DNA of 34,215 nucleotides from Verrucomicrobiia bacterium. GTDB taxonomy: Bacteria > Verrucomicrobiota > Verrucomicrobiia > Limisphaerales > UBA11358. Shown here one piece after another: positions 16,831 to 24,502 of the stretch; the stretch's first letter is position 1; every line of letters begins with the position of its first letter. The notes beneath the pieces are model-generated. The model was not told where the DNA came from, made no database searches, and saw only the letters and a program-made list of their open reading frames with translations. The position numbers were made by a program, and so were the translations under genes. The DNA lies in assembly GCA_030038175.1 (NCBI GenBank), contig JASHPN010000101.1, positions 1-34,215 on the forward strand, given 5' to 3'.

Positions 16831-16858
16831 TTGCTCACGTGTGCGGCTCTGTTATTCT
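16831..16858 (+). promoter_or_regulatory. Promoter of lpxI with conserved-spacer element
   Basis: TTGCTC (16831-16836), 16-base spacer, TATTCT (16853-16858), then 7 bases to the ATG at 16866. The spacer ends GCGGCTCTGT, the same bases as in the elements upstream of trpG and at 5144-5165, so more than the two hexamers is conserved. Confidence 0.55.
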
Positions 16859-16865
16859 GCGCAAA

Positions 16866-17684
16866 ATGAATTTGGCCCTGGATTCGCTTGGCATCATCGC
16901 CGGAAATCGTTCGCTGCCGCTGGAATTTGCGCGCCATGCGCGCGCGGCGGGCGTGAAAAAACTGGTTGCCGTGGCGTTTGAAAGCGAAACGAACCCCGCC
17001 CTGGGCAAATTGACCGACGAAATTGTCTGGCTGCGCGTGGGACAACTGACAAAGATGCTGGCCGCGTTCACCGATCGCGGCATCAAACAATGCGTCATGG
17101 TGGGCCAAATCGCGCCCAAAAATCTTTTCGATGTGCGGCCTGATTTGCGCGCGATGACATTGTTGTTTAAATTAAAAGAACGAAATGCACATACGATTTT
17201 TGGCGCCATTGCCGCTGAACTGAAGAAGGAGGGTGTGGACTTGATTGATGCGACGCCATGGCTGGCGCCATTAATGCCGGGAAAGGGCTTTCATCTGGGA
17301 CCAAAACTTTCCGCCGAGCAAAAGGCTGACGTGGAATTTGGGTTCGGGATTGCCAAAGAAGTATCCCGCCTGGAGGTAGGCCAGACGGTCGTCGTCAAAA
17401 ACGGCACCGTGCTGGCGGTGGAAGGGTTTGAAGGCACGGACAAATGCCTGGCGCGCGGCGGCGAACTGGCCGGCAAAGACGGTGGCGCCGTGGCCGTAAA
17501 AGTGGCCAGGGAAAAACATGATATGCGGTTTGACATCCCGTGCCTGGGGGCGAGGACGTTCGAGGTCTGTGCCGGTGCGCGGATTTCGGCGCTGGCGGTA
17601 GAATCCGGCAAAGCGCTCCTGCTGGAACGGGAAGCTTGCGAACGATTGGCAAATAAAGATAAGATTTGTTTCACGACGGTTTAA
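16866..17684 (+). CDS. lpxI: UDP-2,3-diacylglucosamine pyrophosphatase LpxI
   Basis: LpxI hydrolyses UDP-2,3-diacylglucosamine to lipid X and UMP, the fourth step of lipid A synthesis, in bacteria lacking LpxH. The 272-residue protein has the family (former DUF1009) layout: an N-terminal alpha/beta domain starting LGIIAGNRSLPLEFARHAR, with KQCVMVGQIAPKNLFDVRPD in the middle, and a C-terminal catalytic domain containing VGQTVVVKNGTVLAVEGFEGTDK and DMRFDIPCLGARTFEVC. The ATG at 16866 is fixed by the domain start and by the promoter 7 bases upstream. It shows that the organism builds a lipid A type outer membrane. The following gene starts 4 bases after its stop. Confidence 0.93.
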   Translation: MNLALDSLGIIAGNRSLPLEFARHARAAGVKKLVAVAFESETNPALGKLTDEIVWLRVGQLTKMLAAFTDRGIKQCVMVGQIAPKNLFDVRPDLRAMTLLFKLKERNAHTIFGAIAAELKKEGVDLIDATPWLAPLMPGKGFHLGPKLSAEQKADVEFGFGIAKEVSRLEVGQTVVVKNGTVLAVEGFEGTDKCLARGGELAGKDGGAVAVKVAREKHDMRFDIPCLGARTFEVCAGARISALAVESGKALLLEREACERLANKDKICFTTV

Positions 17685-17688
17685 ATAC

Positions 17689-18198
17689 ATGCTTACGTCA
17701 CACGAATTATTTGGGTTTATGTCGCCGGCACTTGCGGCAGACATATTGAATTTCGCGTATGAATCGGACAAACCGGTTTATAAGGCGACGCTCAACGGGG
17801 TCGCGCAGGCCCTGCACGTGCGCCCGGTTTACCTCGAAAGGCAGCCGCGTACCCAGCGGCACGCGTCCATCGCCCAGATTTTGGCGCGGCCAGGCCTGGA
17901 TGCCATCGCCGGAGGCCTCCTCCGTGCCTGGCTCTTGAAAAAGCATAAGACGATGCTCGTGGACTTTTTGAACGCCCTGGAAATTAAGAACGAAGACGGC
18001 GTGGTGGATGACTTGCCGGAAACGATAGACGACGCAAAGTTGAAGACCGCAGTGGAAACTGTATTGTCCAAACATCCTCACGAAGCCACGGCGGTTTATT
18101 TGCATGCGTTCAACGAAATGAACCAGGCGAACTGGGCAAATCTGAAGGCGATTTTGGAATCGGACCCGCGCTTGCAATTGGGCGCAACGGCGGCGTAG
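17689..18198 (+). CDS. Conserved-looking helical protein of unknown function
   Basis: I do not recognise this family. The 169-residue product is predicted mostly alpha-helical, rich in Ala, Leu and charged residues, with no signal peptide and no membrane span. A segment with several His and Arg residues (RPVYLERQPRTQRHASIAQI) and the final part NEMNQANWANLKAILESDP are the most distinctive stretches. It starts 4 bases after lpxI, so the two almost certainly share a transcript, but nothing in the sequence links it to lipid A. Codon use looks like that of its neighbours, and both the frame and the length argue for a real gene. Confidence 0.7.
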   Translation: MLTSHELFGFMSPALAADILNFAYESDKPVYKATLNGVAQALHVRPVYLERQPRTQRHASIAQILARPGLDAIAGGLLRAWLLKKHKTMLVDFLNALEIKNEDGVVDDLPETIDDAKLKTAVETVLSKHPHEATAVYLHAFNEMNQANWANLKAILESDPRLQLGATAA

Positions 18199-18202
18199 GC
18201 CG

Positions 18203-18226
18203 ATTGCGGATTGGCGATTGCGGATT
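18203..18226. repeat. Left 24-bp inverted repeat flanking the four-helix-bundle pseudogene
   Basis: The sequence starts ATTGCGGATTGGCGATTGCG and is the exact reverse complement of 18644-18667. It is built from GATTGCG/GATTGGC units and continues on into another GATTGCGGATT unit. Confidence 0.8.
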
Positions 18227-18237
18227 GCGGATTTGGG

Positions 18238-18598
18238 TTATCGCGAACGGGAATTTCGCCGGGCGGTTATTGAGGATGCGATGATTATTTTTAATATCTC
18301 CTCAGCTTCGTTCATCAAGCCTAAGAGCTGCGATTGTTTCATTTGTCCACTCCCGACTAACAGTCCCATCCAATAAATTGTTTCATCACACTCTTCTTCC
18401 ACCCTACCCATCTTTGAAATGAAGTCTGCGCGATTTTGCGCGGCAGGCAGCGCGATAGTTTGCGCCAACTGACGTGCCGCTCCGCAACACTTGTCGTCCC
18501 AAAACGTCGGCCACACGGTTACGCGGCAGGGCTTCGGTCATGCGAATCACGCGCAATGCAAATTTTTTCGTCCGTTCTTTCAATTCAATGGGAGTCAT
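18238..18598 (-). pseudogene. Four-helix-bundle protein (23S rRNA intervening-sequence type), frameshifted
   Basis: Two overlapping frames together give one complete protein of about 120 residues. The first (from the ATG at 18598) reads ELKERTKKFALRVIRMTEAL and then VLGRQVLRSGTSVGANYRAA; the second continues ADFISKMGRVEEECDETIYW and the last helix. These are the hallmarks of the four-helix-bundle family first seen in 23S rRNA intervening sequences. The frames join near 18428-18433, within a CG-rich run, and one missing base explains the break. It could be a true mutation or a sequencing error. The gene lies between perfect 24-bp inverted repeats, facing glnA's 3' end, away from any related gene. 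The function of the family is unknown. Confidence 0.8.
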
Positions 18599-18643
18599 AA
18601 ATCATCGTTTAAGGTTTCACTATACTTGCTGAATGGCGCCATA

Positions 18644-18667
18644 AATCCGCAATCGCCAATCCGCAAT
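18644..18667. repeat. Right 24-bp inverted repeat flanking the four-helix-bundle pseudogene
   Basis: Exact reverse complement of 18203-18226. It lies between the start of the pseudogene and the glnA terminator. Together the arms bound a unit of 465 bases. Confidence 0.8.
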
Positions 18668-18676
18668 CCGCAATAA

Positions 18677-18709
18677 GAAAAAAACGGCGCGAACCTTGGT
18701 TCGCGCCGT
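18677..18709 (-). terminator. Intrinsic terminator of the glnK-amt-glnA unit
   Basis: A perfect 12-bp stem (18684-18695 with 18698-18709) with a two-base loop lies 25 bases after the glnA stop codon. On the minus strand it is followed by a run of seven T. It is the clearest intrinsic terminator in the window. Confidence 0.9.
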
Positions 18710-18734
18710 CCCCGGTTTCTCCTGGCCGACTGCT

Positions 18735-20153
18735 CTATACGTCGTAGTAAAGGAAGAACTCATAAGGATGCGGACGCAACCGGATGGCGTCAGCTTCCTT
18801 GCTCTTATGGCTGATCCACATTTCGATGAAGTCTCTGGTAAAGACATCGCCCTTCAACAGGAACTCATGGTCCTTGGCCAGATGATTCAAAGATTCATTC
18901 AGGCTGCCCGGCATTTGCGGAATCTTCGCATGCTCTTCGGGCGGCAGTTCATAAAGATTCTTGTCCATCGGCTCGCCGGGCTTGATCTTGTTGGTCACGC
19001 CGTCCAGGCCGGCCATGAGCATCGCCGCAAACGCGAGGTAGGGATTGGCCGCCGGATCGGGCGGACGATATTCAATGCGCTTGGCTTTGGGATTCTCACT
19101 GTAGGTGGGAATACGGATCGCGGCGCTGCGGTTCCGGGCGCTGTAGGCCAGATTCACGGGCGCTTCATAGCCCGGAACGAGGCGTTTATAGCTGTTTGTC
19201 GTCGGGTTGCAGAAGGCCGCGAGTGCCTTGGCGTGTTTCAAAATGCCGCCGACATAATGAAGGGCCATCGTCGAAAGGCCGGCGTATTCCTTGCCGGCAA
19301 AGAGCGGCTTGCCCTTGCTCCATAGCGATTGGTGCGTGTGCATTCCCGAGCCATTATCGCCAAAGAGCGGCTTGGGCATGAAGGTCACGGTCTTGCCGTG
19401 TTTCTTCGCCACGTTTTTAATGACGTATTTGTAGATCATCATCCAGTCCGCCGATGTCACCAGCGTGTTAAAACGATAATCAATTTCGGCCTGGCCGGCG
19501 GTGGCGACCTCATGGTGCTGGCGTTCGATTTTGACGCCGAGCGATTCCATGACCAGGCACATTTCCGTGCGGATATCCTGCTGGGTGTCCAGCGGGGCAA
19601 CCGGGAAATAACCCTCCTTGTTGCGAATTTTGTTGCCGAGATTCGGCTCGCAGCAACCGCCCTTGCCGGTGTTCCAAATCGCTTCCTCAGAGTCCACCGA
19701 ATAAAACGTGCCGTTGGACTTGGAATCAAATTGGACGTTATCGAAAATGAAAAATTCGGCTTCGGGACCAAACACGGCCGTGTCGGCAATGCCGGTGCTC
19801 TTCAGGAACGCCTCGGCCCTTTGTGCGATGCCGCGGGGATCACGGCTGTACGACTCGCGCGTGCCCGTTTCAGCGATCGTGCAGGTGAGCGACAGTGTCG
19901 GTTCGGCCATGAACGGATCCATGAACGCCGTTTCGGGATCGGGCATCGCCAGCATGTCTGACGCCTCGATGGATTTCCACCCGCGGATGGAGGAACCGTC
20001 AAAGCCAAGCCCTTCTTCGAAACTTTCTTCGCTCAGTTCGGAGATCGGTAGTGAGAAGTGTTGCCAGGTGCCGAAGGTGTCCACGAACTTGATGTCCACC
20101 ATCTTCGCGCCGGCCTTTTTAGCCATGTCTAATACGCTTTTTGAATTTGCCAT
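18735..20153 (-). CDS. glnA: Glutamine synthetase type I
   Basis: It makes glutamine from glutamate, ammonia and ATP, the entry point for nitrogen. The 472-residue length and motifs fit the dodecameric GSI-beta form: [20 protein letters not shown] early on, [14 protein letters not shown] with the metal-binding glutamates, [20 protein letters not shown] for ammonia and glutamate sites, the ATP loop [13 protein letters not shown] and NRSAAIRIP. The adenylylation site is kept: Tyr in [10 protein letters not shown] near residue 400, so control by GlnE-type adenylyltransferase is possible. It is the last gene of the glnK-amt-glnA unit, 99 bases after amt, and is followed by a strong terminator. 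A CATAAT hexamer ends 6 bases before the ATG, hinting at a second, gene-specific promoter, but with no good -35. Confidence 0.97.
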   Translation of the reverse strand: MANSKSVLDMAKKAGAKMVDIKFVDTFGTWQHFSLPISELSEESFEEGLGFDGSSIRGWKSIEASDMLAMPDPETAFMDPFMAEPTLSLTCTIAETGTRESYSRDPRGIAQRAEAFLKSTGIADTAVFGPEAEFFIFDNVQFDSKSNGTFYSVDSEEAIWNTGKGGCCEPNLGNKIRNKEGYFPVAPLDTQQDIRTEMCLVMESLGVKIERQHHEVATAGQAEIDYRFNTLVTSADWMMIYKYVIKNVAKKHGKTVTFMPKPLFGDNGSGMHTHQSLWSKGKPLFAGKEYAGLSTMALHYVGGILKHAKALAAFCNPTTNSYKRLVPGYEAPVNLAYSARNRSAAIRIPTYSENPKAKRIEYRPPDPAANPYLAFAAMLMAGLDGVTNKIKPGEPMDKNLYELPPEEHAKIPQMPGSLNESLNHLAKDHEFLLKGDVFTRDFIEMWISHKSKEADAIRLRPHPYEFFLYYDV

Positions 20154-20199
20154 AATGCAATTATGAGGTTTTTATGTTTATGAAATGCAGTCCCAACGA

Positions 20200-20236
20200 C
20201 TGCGCCGGCGTTGACTTTGGCCAACAACCGGCGCAG
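20200..20236. other. Hairpin between amt and glnA
   Basis: CTGCGCCGG (20200-20208) pairs exactly with CCGGCGCAG (20228-20236), extended by CGTTG/CAAC inside. There is no T-run on the minus strand, so it does not look like a full terminator there; it may reduce read-through or protect the upstream mRNA end. A T-run exists on the plus strand a few bases beyond, but no plus-strand gene leads into it. Confidence 0.5.
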
Positions 20237-20252
20237 CGTCGAGCTTTTTTAA

Positions 20253-21899
20253 TTATGCATGGTAACCTTCTTCGCCATGTTCGGTGATGTCCAGGCCGGC
20301 GATTTCAACTTCCTCCGTCGGACGCAGGCCAACGAGAACCTTGGTAATGAGGGCGCAAACGATTGTGCCAACAATGAAGAGAATCAATGAGAAGAACACC
20401 GTCTTCAATTGTTCCCACACTTGGGGCTGGAAGATGTGGTCCGTCACGGTTTTGCTCAAGTTGGCGGCCAGGTTGGGATTGGCCTCCTGGCGCGCGAACA
20501 TGCCGGTCATAATGGCCCCGCACATACCGCCGATGCCGTGAACGCTCCAGGCGTCCAGCGCGTCGTCCATGCCCAGCCAGCCTTTGATCTTATAACAGAA
20601 GAACCAGGGAATGGTGCCGGCCGCGATACCAATCCACAATGCGCCGTGCGGCAGAACGTAACCGCAAGCGGGTGTGATGAGCACCAGACCCGCAACTGCG
20701 CCGGAGCAGAAGCCCAGCACGCTGGGTTTGCCCTTCACGATCCACTCCCACATGGGCCACACGAATGAGCCAACGGCTGTGGCAATCGTCGTAGTGGTAA
20801 ACGCGTTGGCCGCGATCACGTCGCCGGCCACTGCGCTGCCGGAGTTAAACCCATACCAGCCAACCCAAAGCATCGAAGCGCCGATAAAGGTCAAGACAAT
20901 GCTGTGCGGCGTGAAGTTTTCTTTGCCGAATCCTATGCGCTTGCCCAGGATGATGCATAGCACCAGGCCTGACCAGCCGGAGGACATATGCACCACGGTA
21001 CCGCCGGCGAAGTCCAGGCCCTTAACCCATGCATCCGGGTTCCAGCAACCATTCATGGCGCCATTAACGCCCCAGACCATGTGGCCCTGGGTGTTATATA
21101 CCAGCAGGATCCACAATGTCATGAAGACGAAGATCGCCGAGAATTTCATGCGTTCGGCTATGGAACCAATAATGAGCGCCGGAGTGATGATGGCAAACAT
21201 CAACTGGAACATGGAATACACGTTTTCAGAAACCCAGTATGAGTATCCAGGATTTGGCGCAGAGGTGACATTATTGAACATCCAACATACTTTTGGATTG
21301 CCGACAATACCCGGAATCCAGTCATGTCCCGCTTCCCCTTGCGTGTATTTTTCGCCCCAGACATTGACCGCCCCTGGCGTCACCTGTCCGTGCATGCCGC
21401 CGGACCCGCCAAAGATCATTCCATAACTGCAAATAATCCAGAGGATAGTGGTCAAACCGGTGATCAAAAAGCACTGAGCGCATACAGACAGAATGTTCTT
21501 TTTGCGAACAAGGCCGCCATAGAAAAGTGCCAGACCGGGCAGCGTCATAAATAACACCAGCGCGGTGCTCGTTAAGAGCCACGCGTTATGGCCGGCGCCG
21601 GGATACGACACATATCGTCCGGTGCTGTTCGGCAGGTTAGTGTTGATAATGGATGAACTAAGCGCAAAATTCACCGTCCAATTGCCATTTGTGTCAGTGT
21701 AAGGCGCCGTGGGATCGCCGTTCTGAAAATACGCCTCGATAGATTCCAGCCGTTGTTCCACTGTGGGCGCGTTCGTCGTCCAGGCCGGCGGCGGGGCGTT
21801 GGTGGACGCGGCCGCCGGAGCGTTTGTTTGAGCGCCTGCGGTTAAAGCACCAAGCGAAGCAGTTGCAATGAGAGCCAGTGTCGAAAGAATTCGTTTCAT
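20253..21899 (-). CDS. amt: Ammonium transporter (Amt/AmtB family)
   Basis: A trimeric inner-membrane channel for ammonium. The 548-residue precursor has a signal peptide (cut near TAGA-QTN), then an Ala/Pro/Asn-rich periplasmic segment of about 80 residues with a short helix (TVEQRLESIEAYFQNG), unusually long for the family. Eleven membrane spans follow, starting at ALVLFMTLPGLALFYGGLVR. The twin-histidine pair of the pore is present in GGTVVHMSSGWSGL and DAWSVHGIGGMCGA. The C-terminal tail (GLRPTEEVEIAGLDITEHGE) is the usual PII-interacting tail. It lies 35 bases after glnK, the classical pairing in which uridylylation-controlled PII blocks the channel. Confidence 0.96.
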   Translation of the reverse strand: MKRILSTLALIATASLGALTAGAQTNAPAAASTNAPPPAWTTNAPTVEQRLESIEAYFQNGDPTAPYTDTNGNWTVNFALSSSIINTNLPNSTGRYVSYPGAGHNAWLLTSTALVLFMTLPGLALFYGGLVRKKNILSVCAQCFLITGLTTILWIICSYGMIFGGSGGMHGQVTPGAVNVWGEKYTQGEAGHDWIPGIVGNPKVCWMFNNVTSAPNPGYSYWVSENVYSMFQLMFAIITPALIIGSIAERMKFSAIFVFMTLWILLVYNTQGHMVWGVNGAMNGCWNPDAWVKGLDFAGGTVVHMSSGWSGLVLCIILGKRIGFGKENFTPHSIVLTFIGASMLWVGWYGFNSGSAVAGDVIAANAFTTTTIATAVGSFVWPMWEWIVKGKPSVLGFCSGAVAGLVLITPACGYVLPHGALWIGIAAGTIPWFFCYKIKGWLGMDDALDAWSVHGIGGMCGAIMTGMFARQEANPNLAANLSKTVTDHIFQPQVWEQLKTVFFSLILFIVGTIVCALITKVLVGLRPTEEVEIAGLDITEHGEEGYHA

Positions 21900-21934
21900 G
21901 GTTTTAGATATTTAATTTTATGGGTTTAAAGCTC

Positions 21935-22288
<354 letters not shown>

Positions 22289-22339
22289 TTAGTGCTTCGC
22301 CGGACCAACTCTAAAAATGGCACGACGGTTACCGCCCCT

Positions 22340-22356
22340 AAGCAACGGCGGTGCCA
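22340..22356 (-). promoter_or_regulatory. Sigma-54 (RpoN) promoter of glnK-amt-glnA
   Basis: On the minus strand the sequence reads TGGCACCGCCGTTGCTT: a consensus -24 element TGGCAC and -12 element TTGCTT with the required 10 bases between GG and GC. Transcription would begin near 22330, about 57 bases before the glnK ATG. A second TGGCAC occurs in opposite orientation at 22318-22323, forming an inverted repeat across the start region. Confidence 0.85.
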
Positions 22357-22660
22357 ACAGTGAAAGCGTGAAACCCCGACATGGAAAACCTCCTTTATTT
22401 TCAGTGGTTTGATGAGGGTCAAAAAGAAATTCACAATTTTGGACAAGTTGTTTTTCCTGTTTATTTTTGCTCACCCAATAAAAATTTCGCCACAATCGGT
22501 CGAAAAACTCGCGCGCGCGATATGCCGGCAAGTGGTCAAATTTCGACAGAGGACCGGGGAGCATACGCACCCCCAGCCGCGCCCTAGCGTAGCGAAGGCG
22601 GGTCGCGTGTCTCGGGGCGCGCCTCGCGCCCGAACCTTTACCTGCGCGGGATCCATAACG

Positions 22661-22714
22661 CTTGCGTTCCTTTATTGCGCAGCAGCCAAAGTAAGGAGGC
22701 TCTGACTAAACCGG
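22661..22714 (+). repeat. Dispersed repeat, internally deleted copy
   Basis: Starts CTTGCGTTCCTTTATTGCG and ends GGAGGCTCTGACTAAACCGG. Both ends match the copy at 10955-11041 (19 of 20 bases at the right end) while the middle is shorter by about 33 bases and differs in sequence. It sits immediately upstream of the aroB promoter. Confidence 0.65.
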
Positions 22715-22724
22715 TCGTTCATTT

Positions 22725-22752
22725 TTGACACAGTACGAAAAACTTCTATCCT
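22725..22752 (+). promoter_or_regulatory. Sigma-70-type promoter of aroB
   Basis: -35 TTGACA (22725-22730, 6 of 6), 16-base spacer, -10 TATCCT (22747-22752, 4 of 6). It directly abuts the GTG at 22753 and lies 6 bases before the in-frame GTG at 22759, which would therefore be the better start codon for a leaderless mRNA. Confidence 0.6.
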
Positions 22753-23859
22753 GTGCCGGTGCGCTTCGTTTCCGTTCAACTTGGCCGCCGCAGTTATCTC
22801 ATCAAAATTGGGCCGTCGCTCCTGCCTGCCCTGGGCTCCGACGGCGCGCGCCTCAAACTCGGGGAACGATGCGCCATCATCACCGATAAAAACGCGGGAA
22901 AACATTTTGCGAAAACGGTGTTTGATTCGCTGGTTCGGGCAGGGTTTTCCCCGCTGCTGATCACCGTTGCGGCCGGCGAAACGGCAAAAAGCCTCCGGAC
23001 CGTGGAGAACTGTTACAACCAACTGGCAGCGCACCGGCTGGAAAGGAAATCCTTTATCGTCGCCCTGGGCGGAGGCGTGGTGGGAGATTTGGCAGGCTTT
23101 GTCGCGGCGACCTATCTGCGGGGCCTTCCTTTTATCCAGGTACCCACGACATTGCTGGCGCAAGTGGATAGTTCCGTGGGCGGCAAAACCGGCGTTAATT
23201 TGCGGGCGGGCAAAAATCTCGTGGGCGCGTTTTATCAGCCGCGGCTCGTTTTGTGCGATTTGAACACGTTGAAAACGCTTCCGGACCGGGAATTTCGGGC
23301 CGGGCTGGCCGAGGTGATAAAATATGGAATCATTTTCGACTCGTCCTTATTCGAAAAACTGGAACGCGACCTGCCGAAGATCTTGAAACGCGATGAAAAG
23401 GTCCTTGCGCCGGTGATTGCGAGATGCTGCGAAATCAAGGCGGAAGTCGTCAGCCAGGATGAAACCGAAAGCGGTTTGCGTTCGATTCTCAATTTCGGCC
23501 ATACGATTGGCCATGCGATCGAAAACAGCTACGGCTACGGAAAGTTTTTGCATGGGGAAGCGATCTCGATCGGACAGGTCGCCGCCGCCAAACTTTCCGA
23601 AAAGATCCTGGGTTTGCCGCGCGAGAACGTCATCCGAATCGAAAATTTGTTCCGGCGCTGTTTCCTTCCGGTCCGCTGCAAATTAGGCGCGTCCCAACAA
23701 AAAAAGCTCTTTGACGCCATGCGCCTGGATAAAAAGACGATGGATGGCGAAATTAGGTTCGTGCTGGCGCGGCAAATTGGCAAAGTGGAATTTGGCCAAA
23801 GAGTTCCGGCGGAGGCAATTGAAACGTGTCTGGAACAACTGGAGGGTTCCACTTGCTGA
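22753..23859 (+). CDS. aroB: 3-dehydroquinate synthase
   Basis: The enzyme makes 3-dehydroquinate from DAHP, the second step of the shikimate pathway, using NAD+ and a divalent metal. The 368-residue protein shows the NAD-binding part ([20 protein letters not shown], then [20 protein letters not shown]), the hallmark [20 protein letters not shown], and the metal ligands in [25 protein letters not shown] and [13 protein letters not shown]. Two in-frame GTG codons (22753 and 22759) compete as start; the promoter geometry favours the second, shortening the protein by two residues. The -35 region of the next gene overlaps its stop codon, so trpG has its own promoter even though the two genes are only 28 bases apart. 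Confidence 0.95.
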   Translation: MPVRFVSVQLGRRSYLIKIGPSLLPALGSDGARLKLGERCAIITDKNAGKHFAKTVFDSLVRAGFSPLLITVAAGETAKSLRTVENCYNQLAAHRLERKSFIVALGGGVVGDLAGFVAATYLRGLPFIQVPTTLLAQVDSSVGGKTGVNLRAGKNLVGAFYQPRLVLCDLNTLKTLPDREFRAGLAEVIKYGIIFDSSLFEKLERDLPKILKRDEKVLAPVIARCCEIKAEVVSQDETESGLRSILNFGHTIGHAIENSYGYGKFLHGEAISIGQVAAAKLSEKILGLPRENVIRIENLFRRCFLPVRCKLGASQQKKLFDAMRLDKKTMDGEIRFVLARQIGKVEFGQRVPAEAIETCLEQLEGSTC

Positions 23860-23880
23860 GGCGCGCCGCTCTGTTATTTT
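23853..23880 (+). promoter_or_regulatory. Promoter of trpG with conserved-spacer element
   Basis: TTGCTG (23853-23858, overlapping the aroB stop), 16-base spacer ending CCGCTCTGT, TATTTT (23875-23880), then 7 bases to the ATG at 23888. The spacing and most of the spacer match the lpxI promoter. Confidence 0.5.
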
Positions 23881-23887
23881 CATTCTG

Positions 23888-24466
23888 ATGATATTGGTTT
23901 TGGACAACTATGATTCGTTCACCTACAACCTCGTCCAGTACCTGGGCGAGCTGGGGGCCGAAACACTGGTCAAACGGAATGACGAAATTTCGATCGCTGA
24001 AATCCGCGCTTTGAAACCGGAGCGCATTTTGGTTTCGCCCGGTCCCTGTTCGCCGCGCGAATCCGGCCTCTCGAATGACGTCATTCGCGCTTTCTCACAA
24101 GAGGGCGTTCCCGTTTTTGGGGTTTGCCTGGGCCACCAATGCATCGGGCACGTTTTTGGCGCGCAAGTGACCGTGAATTACCGCATGATGCACGGCAAAA
24201 CCTCGCCCATTAGACACGATGGAAAGGATTTGTTTGCGGGTATGCCCAATCCCTTCATGGCGACGCGTTACCATTCGTTGGTCATCCAACGCGACACACT
24301 GCCCGAATGCCTCGCCATCACCGCCGAAAGCGATGAAGGCGAAATCATGGGGGTCAAACATAAGACGCTTCCGATTTGGGGCGTGCAATTTCATCCCGAA
24401 AGCATCCTGACCGAAAATGGGCGGCAGATTTTGAAGAATTTTCTGGCGTTGCACGGACGGGCATAG
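23888..24466 (+). CDS. trpG: Anthranilate/aminodeoxychorismate synthase glutamine amidotransferase subunit
   Basis: This subunit releases ammonia from glutamine for the chorismate-using partner (TrpE or PabB). The 192-residue protein is a complete class I amidotransferase: [20 protein letters not shown] at the N-terminus, oxyanion-hole region [11 protein letters not shown], the nucleophilic Cys in GVCLGHQ, and the His-Glu pair in [14 protein letters not shown]. Sequence alone does not separate TrpG from PabA, and in many bacteria one protein serves both. No trpE or pabB is adjacent. The ATG at 23888 is fixed by the conserved N-terminus and by a promoter 7 bases upstream. Confidence 0.92.
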   Translation: MILVLDNYDSFTYNLVQYLGELGAETLVKRNDEISIAEIRALKPERILVSPGPCSPRESGLSNDVIRAFSQEGVPVFGVCLGHQCIGHVFGAQVTVNYRMMHGKTSPIRHDGKDLFAGMPNPFMATRYHSLVIQRDTLPECLAITAESDEGEIMGVKHKTLPIWGVQFHPESILTENGRQILKNFLALHGRA

Positions 24467-24502
24467 GTGACGTCCTTCCGATGATTCCCGACAACTCGCG
24501 TT

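Larger units (their letters stand above)
22357..22752. other. Intergenic region between divergent glnK and aroB
   Basis: No gene is seen. It should contain the enhancer sites of the sigma-54 promoter, but I could not recognise a clear NtrC-type palindrome. A GC-rich hairpin GGGCGCG-CCT-CGCGCCC lies at 22615-22631. A short copy of a dispersed repeat lies at 22661-22714, and the aroB promoter at 22725-22752. Confidence 0.5.

Noticed and set aside
20154-20190. A separate glnA promoter with CATAAT 6 bases before the ATG
   Set aside because: The -10 is good but no acceptable -35 lies at 16-18 bases; noted in the glnA entry but not listed as a promoter.
22318-22333. A second, plus-strand sigma-54 promoter starting TGGCACGACGG
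   Set aside because: The essential GC of the -12 element is missing (TTACC), and it would point away from the nitrogen genes with aroB over 400 bases off.
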